DNA of 64,000 bases from NCBI RefSeq assembly GCF_020687385.1, contig NZ_JAJEQM010000014.1, positions 26,997 to 90,996 of the forward strand, read 5' to 3'. Of this stretch, positions 35,020-43,744 are shown piece by piece; the stretch's first letter is position 1, and each line of letters begins with the position of its first letter. The notes under the pieces are model-generated. The model ran no database searches. It was given only the letters and a program-made list of their open reading frames with translations, and had not been told where the DNA came from. Both the position numbers and the translations under genes were made by a program. The DNA is from Hominilimicola fabiformis (GTDB lineage Bacteria > Bacillota > Clostridia > UBA1381).

Positions 35020-35109
35020 ATGCTAACTCCGGAAGGATATATTGGCGATTACGATGGAAGACTCTATAGCACTGAGAATGAAGCTCGTGAAGCCGATCCT
35101 CGCAATTAA
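35020..35109 (+). CDS. 29-residue peptide
   Basis: MLTPEGYIGDYDGRLYSTEN then EAREADPRN, behind AAAGGCGGTGG and followed by a strong terminator. Its compact, non-repetitive sequence and proper signals support translation. Function unknown. Confidence 0.5.
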   Translation: MLTPEGYIGDYDGRLYSTENEAREADPRN

Positions 35110-35117
35110 CCAAAAAG

Positions 35118-35159
35118 CCATCAGAGTGAGATACCATCAATATCTCTGATGGTCTTTTA
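35118..35159 (+). terminator. Strong terminator
   Basis: CCATCAGAG/CTCTGATGG perfect 9-bp stem (35118-35126 with 35144-35152) followed by TCTTTTATT. Confidence 0.85.
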
Positions 35160-35221
35160 TTGATATTAATATAATAGCACAATAATTATCATATGTCAAG
35201 CTTTTATGGAGGTGAAATACA

Positions 35222-35404
35222 ATGAGAACTCAAATAGATGTTCGTAAGTTCCAACGGAAACTGCGAGCGAATGGCTACACCTTGCACCATATGCGAGGTA
35301 GTCATCAAATATACCGAAACGGAAACAGCGAAACTATTGTCATAAACAACAAGTTAAATGCAATGGTAGCTAAAAGACTTGTAAAGGAGTTCAATTTGCA
35401 ATGA
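35222..35404 (+). CDS. hicA: HicA-like toxin without HicB
   Basis: A 60-residue protein MRTQIDVRKFQRKLRANGYT, LHHMRGSHQIYRNGNSETIV, with the HicA double-stranded-RNA-binding core and conserved GSHxIYR His. HicA toxins cleave mRNA. A terminator follows and no HicB antitoxin gene is adjacent, so it is either orphan or controlled elsewhere. Preceded by TGGAGG. Confidence 0.8.
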   Translation: MRTQIDVRKFQRKLRANGYTLHHMRGSHQIYRNGNSETIVINNKLNAMVAKRLVKEFNLQ

Positions 35405-35432
35405 AAAAGAGAATATACAAGTATCTGACCGA

Positions 35433-35461
35433 ATGCCTAAGAGAAATCATAGGCATTTTTG
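35433..35461 (+). terminator. Terminator after hicA
   Basis: ATGCCTA/TAGGCAT (35433-35439 with 35450-35456) followed by TTTTGAA. Confidence 0.75.
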
Positions 35462-35485
35462 AATATTTAGAAGGGAGATGGTGAA

Positions 35486-35818
35486 ATGCTCAAAGAAAAA
35501 GCATTGCGTATCATCAAGGCAGAGTTCAAAGAATATAAGCAACGTATTCTCACGAACTTGTCGAAAGAATATATCTTTGAGATTGCATATCAGATATATG
35601 TAAAATCTCGAATATATGATTTTTTGATTAAAGGTTGGGAATACCCAAGCGAAATTTATGAGATTATTATATCTTTGCATAAGCACAAGATAAATATCTT
35701 AGAATTACTATATTCGTATTTCCTGAAATATGAATATACAGATGTTGAAGATTGGCAAAATATGCAGGAATGGATAAAAGAATGTTTGAAGAAAGAAGGG
35801 AACTTAAATGACAAATAA
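35486..35818 (+). CDS. Small helical unknown protein
   Basis: A 110-residue protein MLKEKALRIIKAEFKEYKQR, helical and rich in Tyr/Ile, with acidic C-terminus. It starts the long plus-strand cassette of small genes and overlaps the next by 11 bases. No family recognised. Confidence 0.55.
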   Translation: MLKEKALRIIKAEFKEYKQRILTNLSKEYIFEIAYQIYVKSRIYDFLIKGWEYPSEIYEIIISLHKHKINILELLYSYFLKYEYTDVEDWQNMQEWIKECLKKEGNLNDK

Positions 35819-36047
35819 AGAAAAGGAATTAATCAAAGATAATCTAAGAGCATACAATGCAAATTTTAAATACATAAAAATTGTTTCGGCTGACTATGGA
35901 GACGGTTTTTATGTTTTCACAAGCGAAGAACGTTTTAAATCAGGCAGTTGGACTCAATATTGTTATAATATTGATTACCTAAATGGTTGGTTATATGGAG
36001 CGGTACAAGCAATTCATAAAAGATGTGGTGAGAGAAAGGAACTGTGA
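35808..36047 (+). CDS. Small unknown protein
   Basis: A 79-residue protein MTNKEKELIKDNLRAYNANF with an aromatic middle (YGDGFYVFTSEERFKSGSW). Overlaps both neighbours, so translationally coupled. Function unknown. Confidence 0.55.
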   Translation: MTNKEKELIKDNLRAYNANFKYIKIVSADYGDGFYVFTSEERFKSGSWTQYCYNIDYLNGWLYGAVQAIHKRCGERKEL

Positions 36048-37051
36048 TGAATATGTACACATTAGAGTCATTAAAAGAAATTAACAATAGATTTTGCAGA
36101 AGTCATGAAATGACAGAATATGATGTAGAAAAGGTAAATGAATATGTTGAACTGATTGAAAATTCTCGTTCAAAATTAGAATCTAAAATAGGAGATATGA
36201 TACAGTACACAAATGAATATGGAGAATATTTTGAAAAAGCTCATATTGACGAAATATATGAAGATGGAGAATTGTATATATGTGAGCGCCCATATGTTCC
36301 ATTTGTCGGAATAAATGAAAATAATAATGGAATTAGTTATAGTACATCAGGTGGAGCTTGGGAATATCTATCAAAAGAAAAACTCACGTATGTAGGAAAA
36401 AGTAAAAAGCGATTTTGTGTTTGGGGTAATTGTGGTGCTTGTGCAGATGGAGCTGTTGAATTTGAGGCAGATGTAAATGTATGGTCTTATACTTCAAGCG
36501 AAAATAAATTTATCAGCAAGATAACTGGAAACCTATACACTACTAAAGAGTTTAATAGAATGATAATCCACTATTATGCAAATGAATACGGACAACCCAA
36601 AGATGGTAGTGAATATATTTATTTTGGAAGGCTAAACAACGGTGTATGGAAATCGGATAAAGAACTACAAGCATGGTTGAGAACATTTAGAGCAGAAGTG
36701 TTTGAATGGGGGAAGAATGGCATGTTTGTTTGGTACTGGAAAAATGAAGATCATCACGTTACTCCAACGGAATTTGATAATTTAAAGTTGCCGGAAGATA
36801 CAATATTAAAAAATGCAAGAATTCTTAGATGCAAAAGAAAGTATGATGAAGATACACATACAGTCCACACTTACTATGTATGGTATTGGGATGAACCAGA
36901 TAAAGATTTTTACAAAGCAGCTGAAGAACAAAATAAAATAAGAAAAAAATTCTATACTCTCGGTTGGCATATTCCTCAAAATCAACTTGCAATAAAAGAA
37001 TTTGAACTTGGAAAAGCACAACCAATTAATTTGGATTTTATTAAGGGTTGA
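36047..37051 (+). CDS. DUF4121-like protein
   Basis: A 334-residue protein, MMNMYTLESLKEINNRFCRS. The segments YDVEKVNEYVELIENSRSKL, GDMIQYTNEYGEYFEKAHID, CERPYVPFVG, TSGGAWEYLSKEKLTYVGK and WGNCGACADGAVEFEADVNV match the DUF4121 pattern common on mobile elements of Clostridia and Bacteroidota. Function unknown. It follows AAAGGA. A large conserved protein amid tiny ones suggests a discrete role. Confidence 0.65.
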   Translation: MNMYTLESLKEINNRFCRSHEMTEYDVEKVNEYVELIENSRSKLESKIGDMIQYTNEYGEYFEKAHIDEIYEDGELYICERPYVPFVGINENNNGISYSTSGGAWEYLSKEKLTYVGKSKKRFCVWGNCGACADGAVEFEADVNVWSYTSSENKFISKITGNLYTTKEFNRMIIHYYANEYGQPKDGSEYIYFGRLNNGVWKSDKELQAWLRTFRAEVFEWGKNGMFVWYWKNEDHHVTPTEFDNLKLPEDTILKNARILRCKRKYDEDTHTVHTYYVWYWDEPDKDFYKAAEEQNKIRKKFYTLGWHIPQNQLAIKEFELGKAQPINLDFIKG

Positions 37052-37078
37052 TTAGTAATTAATAAGGAGGTAAGGGAA

Positions 37079-37258
37079 ATGAGAAAATACATAGTTCATT
37101 ACGGATATGGAAACAAGGCATATACAGATACTCGTAATGCACGAGTGTTGTGTAGAATGTACGGCGAAAATGTAACAGTAACAACAATACAAGGCAAGTT
37201 TATATGTAGAGGAATTATCAACTATGACGGCACTGTAACTGTTTGTACAATAGAGTGA
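37079..37258 (+). CDS. Small beta-rich protein
   Basis: A 59-residue protein MRKYIVHYGYGNKAYTDTRN ending GTVTVCTIE, behind AAGGAGGTAAGGG. Beta-rich with spaced Gly and Cys. Unknown. Confidence 0.55.
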   Translation: MRKYIVHYGYGNKAYTDTRNARVLCRMYGENVTVTTIQGKFICRGIINYDGTVTVCTIE

Positions 37259-37340
37259 CGAAAGAGATATTTCATATGATGATGTTCTATCGAGGAAAAG
37301 TAACACGACTTTTAGAAATGACGATTTGGAGGTAAACAAA

Positions 37341-37937
37341 ATGCGAGTTAAAACAAAAAAACAAGCGGTGATTAGGACAATATATAACAATTATAATTTA
37401 TGGGAGGATTCTAAGGATGATGCAATAGAAACACTCAAAGCTAATGATATTACGATAACAGATAGTGCAATATGGGAAGAAATATACAATCAAGATGAAT
37501 ACGATTGGATTGGAATAAAAGATGATTTGGAACGATTTTTCAATGGTGAAAGTACATGGATTTTGCAAGGCACTTGTGAATGTTGGGATGGTAATCATAA
37601 AGCTGGAATGATATTTGAAGATTTTGAAGAGATGCTCAATAAAGCGGCAAAAGATTGTGATTATATTCACCTGTATGATAAAAATGGTCATCTTTACTTA
37701 AAGTGTTCACATCATGATGGAACTAATTATTATGAAATAAAAAAAGTTACAGATAGAGGTGTTGAGTATTTAGCAAACTGGAAAGATAATTGGGATGACA
37801 ATCGAACAGAACAATATGTTCATAATCAAATTATGGAAAGATATTCAGTCTTGCCTCATTTTGGACATAAAGTATACTGTTACCCAAAGATTGAGTGGAA
37901 GAAAGAAGAAAGGGATGTTGTAGGAATGGAGAAATAA
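37341..37937 (+). CDS. Unknown acidic protein
   Basis: A 198-residue protein MRVKTKKQAVIRTIYNNYNL, then an acidic Asp/Glu/Trp-rich body (WEDSKDDAIETLKANDITIT; YEIKKVTDRGVEYLANWKDN). Start chosen at 37341 because of GGAGGTAAACAA. No family recognised. Confidence 0.55.
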   Translation: MRVKTKKQAVIRTIYNNYNLWEDSKDDAIETLKANDITITDSAIWEEIYNQDEYDWIGIKDDLERFFNGESTWILQGTCECWDGNHKAGMIFEDFEEMLNKAAKDCDYIHLYDKNGHLYLKCSHHDGTNYYEIKKVTDRGVEYLANWKDNWDDNRTEQYVHNQIMERYSVLPHFGHKVYCYPKIEWKKEERDVVGMEK

Positions 37938-37940
37938 GTT

Positions 37941-38258
37941 ATGATTAGTACAATAGAACGAGATTGGATTTGTAAAAACGGTGTATTTTATTTTCCAATG
38001 AAAGAGCTTCCTGATTGGTATGGAATACCAAATATAGGGTTTGTATATCATGGTGAATGGTCTGATTCGGAGGTGGAATATAAAGGAAAGCGAATAAACT
38101 GTAACGATATTGAAGAAGTGATGTGGGAGAATTATAGAGAAGATTGCTTAGAAGAAAGAAGAGAAGATACATTTGATAGATTTTACATTTATATGAAAGA
38201 ACATCAAAACGAAGTATATGAAATACTCGAAGAAATAATGAATAGAGAGGAAAATTAA
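37941..38258 (+). CDS. Unknown acidic protein
   Basis: A 105-residue protein MISTIERDWICKNGVFYFPM with a very acidic Glu/Arg C-terminus (EDCLEERREDTFDRF). It begins 3 bases after the previous stop. Unknown. Confidence 0.5.
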   Translation: MISTIERDWICKNGVFYFPMKELPDWYGIPNIGFVYHGEWSDSEVEYKGKRINCNDIEEVMWENYREDCLEERREDTFDRFYIYMKEHQNEVYEILEEIMNREEN

Positions 38259-38259
38259 A

Positions 38260-38436
38260 ATGGAAAGAGAAATTTATGAAAGACTTAGTACAAAATTAGA
38301 TTATGAAACATTTATAAAGTGCTATTGCCCTGAATGCGAAAAAGAAAATTGCATTCATAGAGAAGCATATAGAAGATTACCTGAAAAAGTGGGAGGTTTA
38401 GGTTTGTGCCCAAATTTGCAGACAAATAAAAATTAA
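38260..38436 (+). CDS. Small Cys-rich protein
   Basis: A 58-residue protein MEREIYERLSTKLDYETFIK with CYCPECEKENCIHREAY, a likely zinc knuckle. Coupled to the previous gene (1 base apart). Unknown function. Confidence 0.5.
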   Translation: MEREIYERLSTKLDYETFIKCYCPECEKENCIHREAYRRLPEKVGGLGLCPNLQTNKN

Positions 38437-38449
38437 GGAGTATATGTAA

Positions 38450-38602
38450 ATGAGTATATCAGATGCAATATATAACAATATGTTAGAGGAGAAGAAACAA
38501 GCAGTTTTAAGAAACGAATATAAGAGTATAAGAGCTTGTCCTCTAAAAGAAGTCAATGGACGTGTTGACAATTACACAGAGGACAAGCTAAAACATTATT
38601 AA
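38450..38602 (+). CDS. 50-residue charged protein
   Basis: MSISDAIYNNMLEEKKQAVL ending DNYTEDKLKHY behind AAGGAG. Helical, charged. Unknown. Confidence 0.45.
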   Translation: MSISDAIYNNMLEEKKQAVLRNEYKSIRACPLKEVNGRVDNYTEDKLKHY

Positions 38603-38649
38603 AAATGATGATATTTGACAGAAGATAAGAATTGAACGGAGGACTAACT

Positions 38650-38847
38650 ATGAAAGATATACATATTGATATGTGGTACGGAGATGATGTAAGCATGGCA
38701 GATGGGATTGATGTTTCCTTTAATGATTTGGATTGTAAATATAGAGGAAATATTTATAAAAACGGCAGAATGATAGGTGATTACGTTTGCGATGATTCTG
38801 TAACGCTTGAAAAGGTGTTTAAGGGATTGTTCAGATGGAATGATTAA
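38650..38847 (+). CDS. Small acidic protein
   Basis: A 65-residue protein MKDIHIDMWYGDDVSMADGI behind GGAGG. Asp-rich. Stop is followed directly by a TTGAAA..TTTCAG hairpin. Unknown. Confidence 0.5.
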   Translation: MKDIHIDMWYGDDVSMADGIDVSFNDLDCKYRGNIYKNGRMIGDYVCDDSVTLEKVFKGLFRWND

Positions 38848-38892
38848 TTGAAACGACAATTTCAGACGATTAAGAGAAAGGCGGTTAATATT

Positions 38893-39489
38893 ATGAACAC
38901 AGACAAATTAGAACAATATCTTGACGAATTATCGGACGGAACGGATTTTTCATTTGGAATATCAGAAGCAACAGATGAAACGATTGAGTTGTATATGCAA
39001 GGCGATAATCCTTGTTGTGAAGATTGGTGTATTGAATTTACAATAGACAATCCAACGACAAAGAAAGAATTAATTGAAATTTTGGCGGACGAGATATTGG
39101 AACTCTATGAGGGTTTTGATATAGAAGAAGAAACATATGTTATGTTGGAGGCAAAGAGAAATGGGGTTTCGGGAGTGCCTGATGTGGTTGCCCTTGTACA
39201 TAATGAAGAATATAAAGAGAACGCATTAAAAGAATTTGCGGAAAAGTTACGAAATTTGTACAATAATTTAGACAAAGAGGAAACAGATACAATGAATAAG
39301 GAACAATTTTTTGAGTATATTCACGAGAATTTCAACATTGACGGTGCAAGTCAAAGCTTAATTTTGAATATTCTTGATTACATAGAAGCAAATTATTCTG
39401 AAAAAAATGAACAGTATAATGCGTTGTGTTCATTGCTTGATGGTACTATTGGACTGGAAGATAGAGAATTGAAAAAAGTGTATATGTAG
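38893..39489 (+). CDS. Unknown acidic protein
   Basis: A 198-residue protein MNTDKLEQYLDELSDGTDFS, strongly acidic, with NPCCEDWCIEF (Cys cluster) near residue 45 and a helical C-terminus. Start at 38893 behind AAGGCGG. Function unknown; such acidic phage early proteins often bind host proteins. Confidence 0.5.
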   Translation: MNTDKLEQYLDELSDGTDFSFGISEATDETIELYMQGDNPCCEDWCIEFTIDNPTTKKELIEILADEILELYEGFDIEEETYVMLEAKRNGVSGVPDVVALVHNEEYKENALKEFAEKLRNLYNNLDKEETDTMNKEQFFEYIHENFNIDGASQSLILNILDYIEANYSEKNEQYNALCSLLDGTIGLEDRELKKVYM

Positions 39490-39504
39490 ATTGGAGTGAT
39501 TATA

Positions 39505-39741
39505 ATGGAATTGCATTTATATTATCTTGATAGGAAATGGACGAAACGTAGAGATTGTGGTCATCATTATAATCTTGTTGTCGATTTAGACAACAAAACA
39601 TACAAGATATATGTCAGTCCTTTTTATGGGTATGAACGCTCAAACGATATAGAGGTCAAAAGAAAATCGGATATTATAGATTATATTGAATATTTAAAAG
39701 AGAATGGGTTTGTAGATACTGATGAGATTTATTGTGGATAA
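39505..39741 (+). CDS. Small unknown protein
   Basis: A 78-residue protein MELHLYYLDRKWTKRRDCGH, beta-rich then charged. Start at 39505 behind TTGGAGTG. Unknown. Confidence 0.5.
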   Translation: MELHLYYLDRKWTKRRDCGHHYNLVVDLDNKTYKIYVSPFYGYERSNDIEVKRKSDIIDYIEYLKENGFVDTDEIYCG

Positions 39742-39777
39742 AATAAGAAATTTATAAAAAGATAGGAGGTATATGTT

Positions 39778-40050
39778 GTGAATTATACCATAGATGAAGT
39801 CAAAAATATTTTAGCAAGTAAAAAGTCGCAAATATGCAATTTAGGTATATCGCATACGGTTTTAACAGTAATACAAGATTTATTAGAATATCAGACACCT
39901 AAAAATCCATTGCCAAATGGAACGCATAAAGGCTTTAATAATTACTGTTGTCCGTCTTGTAAGCGTCCATTATCTACAATGTGTGAAGATTTTCAAATGC
40001 CATATTGTGAAAATTGTGGTCAGAAAATAAATTGGAATATGAAACGATGA
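39778..40050 (+). CDS. Zn-ribbon protein
   Basis: A 90-residue protein from GTG, MNYTIDEVKNILASKKSQIC. The C-terminal half carries CCPSCKRPL and CENCGQKI, a four-Cys zinc ribbon. The N-terminal 40 residues are helical. GGAGGT lies upstream. Probably nucleic-acid or protein binding. Confidence 0.6.
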   Translation: MNYTIDEVKNILASKKSQICNLGISHTVLTVIQDLLEYQTPKNPLPNGTHKGFNNYCCPSCKRPLSTMCEDFQMPYCENCGQKINWNMKR

Positions 40051-40072
40051 TTTGATTAAGGAGGAAAAGAAT

Positions 40073-40243
40073 GTGTTATTTTTAAGAGAGCTTATTCAAC
40101 AAAATGGACATAAACTTGTGCGATATAACGAAGCAATTGCAGGACATATTTATATGAGTGTTTTTAATTATAGTGAAAAACATGGTGGAACATTCGATAG
40201 TTTTAAGTATTATAACGATTACGTTGTTGATATAACAAAATAA
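40073..40243 (+). CDS. Small unknown protein, GTG start
   Basis: A 56-residue protein MLFLRELIQQNGHKLVRYNE; GTG at 40073 follows AAGGAGG by 7 nt. Unknown. Confidence 0.45.
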   Translation: MLFLRELIQQNGHKLVRYNEAIAGHIYMSVFNYSEKHGGTFDSFKYYNDYVVDITK

Positions 40244-40272
40244 GAACGATGATTTGGATAGGAGTGATTATA

Positions 40273-40608
40273 ATGAAATGTAATTATATTGAATATCACA
40301 GATTAACAGATCAGATGTTTTCTGGCGTTGCACAAACAGATACACACTTAAATCAGTATACGGAGATTTTAAGACAGTATCTTATAAATGGTGGTGCAGC
40401 AAACACAATGTTGAAACTTGGTATTGGAATACAAGTCACAACTAAAAGATTTATGTTATTACCTAAGGAAGTTGTTATGAGAAGATTTATATGGCTCAAG
40501 GGTAGTAGAAAGGGAGAATTATTAGATAGAAATGAAATAGAAGCAATTGGAATGTTTCTTCCGGGTGGTGCTTTATATGGAAAAGAAGATAATTACATAT
40601 GGGATTGA
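40273..40608 (+). CDS. Unknown protein
   Basis: A 111-residue protein MKCNYIEYHRLTDQMFSGVA, start at 40273 behind GGAGTG. Glycine-rich segment YLINGGAANTMLKLGIGIQ near residue 45. Stop TGA lies inside a TTGAA..TTCAA hairpin. Unknown. Confidence 0.5.
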   Translation: MKCNYIEYHRLTDQMFSGVAQTDTHLNQYTEILRQYLINGGAANTMLKLGIGIQVTTKRFMLLPKEVVMRRFIWLKGSRKGELLDRNEIEAIGMFLPGGALYGKEDNYIWD

Positions 40609-40657
40609 ATCAACGATTTCAAGAGAAAATAAATAATAATTATAGGAGGAAAATATT

Positions 40658-41305
40658 ATGTCACATTTTATTACATTGGTATTTACAAAAGAAAACGGAA
40701 GCACAGTTGAGGAATTGCTTGCTCCATATGATGAAAACATTGTGTATGCTCCATATGTAAAGTATACACGAGAACAAGCAATAGCAAAAATAAGAAAAGA
40801 AATTGAGGACTATAAGAATGGACTTTATGCGAAGTATTTATCAAATCCTCAAAAATATGAGGGAAATTGTAATAATGTAGAGCATATTAATTATCTAAGA
40901 AATAAATTCCCACAAAAATTGGAATGGACTGATGATGAATGTTATCAGGACATGAAAGGACGTTTTGATGAGGACATGATTAAACCAAATGGAGATTTAT
41001 TATCTACTTATAACCCAAATTCAAAATGGGACTGGTATACCATCGGAGGAAGATGGAATAATTATCTCAAAACATTGTCCGGCGAAACTACAAACGAAGA
41101 TTATGTATCCGAAATTGATTGGAAAGATATAATACCTTTTGTCTTTGTTACTCCTATTGGAGAATGGCACGAAAGAGGCGAAATGGGTTGGTGGGCTTGT
41201 GTTTCCAATGAAAAGACTATAGATAATTGGGAATCAGAGTTTAAAGAATTTCTTGACAATTTAGATAAAGATACCATTGTAACAGTAGTTGATTGCCATA
41301 TTTAA
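40658..41305 (+). CDS. Conserved phage-type unknown protein
   Basis: A 215-residue protein MSHFITLVFTKENGSTVEEL then LLAPYDENIVYAPYVKYTRE and later STYNPNSKWDWYTIGGRWNN. The MSHF start, PYDEN and NPNSKWDWYxIGGRW motifs recur in phage proteins of unknown function. The conserved Trp/Gly motif could be a catalytic or ligand site. Preceded by AGGAGG. Confidence 0.6.
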   Translation: MSHFITLVFTKENGSTVEELLAPYDENIVYAPYVKYTREQAIAKIRKEIEDYKNGLYAKYLSNPQKYEGNCNNVEHINYLRNKFPQKLEWTDDECYQDMKGRFDEDMIKPNGDLLSTYNPNSKWDWYTIGGRWNNYLKTLSGETTNEDYVSEIDWKDIIPFVFVTPIGEWHERGEMGWWACVSNEKTIDNWESEFKEFLDNLDKDTIVTVVDCHI

Positions 41306-41322
41306 GTTTGGAGGTAATAGCT

Positions 41323-41532
41323 ATGAAAATAATAAATATTAAATGGGATACGGACGGCGATAAAGAATTATTAAAAATATTACCAACAGAAATTGATATT
41401 ACAGAAGAATTTGACTTTGAAGAATATGAAATTGATGGAGAGTTTGAGAAAGAGCAACTATTGGATGATATATCTGATTGGTTATCAGATACTTACGGAT
41501 ATTGTCATTTTGGATTTGAGATTGAGAGATAA
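41323..41532 (+). CDS. Small acidic protein
   Basis: A 69-residue protein MKIINIKWDTDGDKELLKIL with very acidic middle (EEFDFEEYEIDGEFEKEQLL). Start at 41323 behind GGAGG. It resembles small phage proteins with IKWDTDGD starts. Unknown. Confidence 0.5.
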   Translation: MKIINIKWDTDGDKELLKILPTEIDITEEFDFEEYEIDGEFEKEQLLDDISDWLSDTYGYCHFGFEIER

Positions 41533-41550
41533 AGGAAAGGATGAATTAAT

Positions 41551-41709
41551 ATGACAAAAGAAATGATACAACTATTAAATCAACTTACAGATTTGGCAGA
41601 TGAAGCAAGTGTAACAATATATGATGACGGTAAAGAGAATGGAACAGGCGAAATAATAAAGCTATGTAAGAAGCTGGCAATAAAGATTGACGAGTATTTA
41701 GGTTATTGA
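41551..41709 (+). CDS. 52-residue helical protein
   Basis: MTKEMIQLLNQLTDLADEAS ending KLAIKIDEYLGY behind AAAGGAAAGG. Unknown. Confidence 0.5.
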   Translation: MTKEMIQLLNQLTDLADEASVTIYDDGKENGTGEIIKLCKKLAIKIDEYLGY

Positions 41710-41725
41710 TTGAGAGGTAATAATT

Positions 41726-41959
41726 GTGGGTGAGAATATTATAAATGCGACATTCGTTTCTGTTTGGGACGGCGGAATAGCAATAGAAACGGAATGTAAA
41801 ATCAATACGAATACACGAGAAGTATTTGATATTATTTCAGTGGAGGCAGATGTTGATGTATTTGAACGTCAATATGTTGTTATTGATGGACAAGAATATG
41901 ACGTTGTATGTGTAGACGAGTCGGGCAAAGTAGGAGAGCGGGAGTATTGGTTTAGATAG
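41726..41959 (+). CDS. Small beta-rich acidic protein
   Basis: A 77-residue protein from GTG, MGENIINATFVSVWDGGIAI then QYVVIDGQEYDVVCVDESGK. Behind GAGGTAATAATT. A barrel-like fold is plausible. Unknown. Confidence 0.5.
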   Translation: MGENIINATFVSVWDGGIAIETECKINTNTREVFDIISVEADVDVFERQYVVIDGQEYDVVCVDESGKVGEREYWFR

Positions 41960-41975
41960 AAGCAAGGTGAGTACT

Positions 41976-42188
41976 ATGCAAGAAATGAGGAGTTTGAGAA
42001 AAATGAAAAGATATATGATACATGAGAGAGGTAGAGGGTTTGAATTTCAAACCAATTATAATATTGGTACAGAGGGATTTTGGAATGATTTACAACATTA
42101 TAGAGATTGCTGCGTTAATGGTGAATATTTTCATATCCCTCCGAAAATTGAACATATTATATCAATAACATTTATTGATGAAACGTAG
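41976..42188 (+). CDS. Small basic protein
   Basis: A 70-residue protein MQEMRSLRKMKRYMIHERGR, basic N-terminus and aromatic C-terminus. Start at 41976 behind AAGGTG. Unknown. Confidence 0.45.
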   Translation: MQEMRSLRKMKRYMIHERGRGFEFQTNYNIGTEGFWNDLQHYRDCCVNGEYFHIPPKIEHIISITFIDET

Positions 42189-42211
42189 ATTTCAGAAGGG
42201 AGATTTATAAT

Positions 42212-42565
42212 ATGAACAAACAATTTGTATTAAATACAATTAAGGATTTTGAATCGTGGGAAGTCGGACAATGTGTTACGTTCAGATACAAAAGTTCTAA
42301 TAAAGTCGAATACGAATTGACTATCAAGAAAGAAGAACCGAAGTACTTCCCATTTATAGTCACCGTGACGGGCACACGTACAGGAACGCCCGAAACAATC
42401 GGCAGGCGATACACAAGTGTGGAAAGAGCATTTTTGCACATATTTAATTGTTTTAACGAAAACGCAAATGAAAAGGATGATTACGATTCGTTAGAAGAAG
42501 CATTAGACAAAATAAGTCTTAAAATTGAATTTCAGAAGGGAGAAAAACAATATGGAAACTTATAA
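42212..42565 (+). CDS. Unknown protein
   Basis: A 117-residue protein MNKQFVLNTIKDFESWEVGQ, beta-rich middle (YELTIKKEEPKYFPFIVTVT), acidic tail. Overlaps the next start by 14 bases. Unknown. Confidence 0.55.
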   Translation: MNKQFVLNTIKDFESWEVGQCVTFRYKSSNKVEYELTIKKEEPKYFPFIVTVTGTRTGTPETIGRRYTSVERAFLHIFNCFNENANEKDDYDSLEEALDKISLKIEFQKGEKQYGNL

Positions 42566-42842
42566 TGAAAAGGCAAATGTGCTTATAAAAAACTTAATGG
42601 AGTTATTGCCGAGTCAACCACGTAGCTTTGATACAGCGGATAATCCCGGATTTTGGACAAACGGTAATGAGATACTTTGTCCAACAGAAATGGAATGTGA
42701 AATATTAGCAGAGTTTTTACAAGATGTATTGAAGGAAGTATCTACACTGACGGTCAAAACAGGATATTATGACCCATTTGAGGATGTAGAAAATGGCAAA
42801 CAAGATGATAATACAGGATTTTATTACATTGATTTTGAATAA
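42552..42842 (+). CDS. Unknown protein
   Basis: A 96-residue protein METYNEKANVLIKNLMELLP. Start at 42552 behind AGAAGGGAG. Contains NPGFWTNGNEILCPTEMECE. Unknown. Confidence 0.5.
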   Translation: METYNEKANVLIKNLMELLPSQPRSFDTADNPGFWTNGNEILCPTEMECEILAEFLQDVLKEVSTLTVKTGYYDPFEDVENGKQDDNTGFYYIDFE

Positions 42843-42924
42843 ATGAAACGGAAAATTCATGGTTCTAAATACGCATATTATTGTGATATTTTTGGATTTT
42901 AAAATAGAATTGGAGGACGATTTT

Positions 42925-43392
42925 ATGATTAAATTTATAGAAAAAGAAAGATATTATGATGATAGTCCATATACAGGAAGTTGCTATTATTACCCTACAT
43001 ATATGGTAAAAGATAGAAAAGAATTCTTTGTATTCAATCGAAGAGATCCTGACGATGAATGGAAGATAAAAGAGGATGAAAAAAGAAAAAATCAGTTGAT
43101 AGAAAACGAAGGGAAATATTTTAAGTTTAACGGATTTTATGATAATCCACTAGAAATGTTGAAGAAGATTATTGAAAGAAAACATCATTTTACAACACCA
43201 AAGAACATGTACTATGGTAATTTAGATACATATAGATATATAGATTTCCATGGTAATAGAAATGAAGTCAGTGCAGCTTTCCATTATAGAATTTATGATA
43301 TAGAGTTAGCATGTATAATTCAAAAAGTTGTCAAGCTAATCAATAGTGAAGATTGGAGCATGGCAAAAGTAATATTGAATAAAAAACAATGA
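42925..43392 (+). CDS. Unknown protein
   Basis: A 155-residue protein MIKFIEKERYYDDSPYTGSC YYYPTYM, Tyr- and Lys-rich. Start at 42925 behind GGAGG. The TGA stop overlaps a TGAAA..TTTCA hairpin. Unknown. Confidence 0.5.
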   Translation: MIKFIEKERYYDDSPYTGSCYYYPTYMVKDRKEFFVFNRRDPDDEWKIKEDEKRKNQLIENEGKYFKFNGFYDNPLEMLKKIIERKHHFTTPKNMYYGNLDTYRYIDFHGNRNEVSAAFHYRIYDIELACIIQKVVKLINSEDWSMAKVILNKKQ

Positions 43393-43422
43393 AAAGCACA
43401 TTTCAAAGAAAGGAAAATAAAT

Positions 43423-43635
43423 ATGAAAATTGGAGATAAAGTGATTGTAAAAAATAATTTAAGAGAAGAACTACGAAAATTAACATTTGATGAGACGACT
43501 TGTGAGGCTATGGAAGCCCGTTTTGTCGGAACAACATGTGAAGTATTTGATTTATGGAAAAATGAAGATGGACAAGAATATGCAACAGTCGATTTATGTT
43601 GTGAAATTCCTGTTCAGTGTCTTGAGGTGATTTAA
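43423..43635 (+). CDS. Small SH3/KOW-like protein
   Basis: A 70-residue protein MKIGDKVIVKNNLREELRKL; the IGDKVIVK start and GQEYATVDL segment suggest a small beta barrel as in KOW or SH3 domains. ATG of the next gene overlaps the TAA. Unknown role. Confidence 0.5.
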   Translation: MKIGDKVIVKNNLREELRKLTFDETTCEAMEARFVGTTCEVFDLWKNEDGQEYATVDLCCEIPVQCLEVI

Positions 43636-43727
43636 TGAGTAGAAGAGAAATTTATGCATGTGATTGCTGTGAAAATGAAATCATAATTAAAATTTGCCAA
43701 AATAAAAAAAGACAGATTTCAAGATAA
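43635..43727 (+). CDS. 30-residue Cys peptide
   Basis: MSRREIYACDCCENEIIIKI ending CQNKKRQISR, overlapping the previous stop. CDCC and a later Cys could bind metal. Very short, so tentative. Confidence 0.35.
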   Translation: MSRREIYACDCCENEIIIKICQNKKRQISR

Positions 43728-43744
43728 GATTGAGGAGGATTAAT

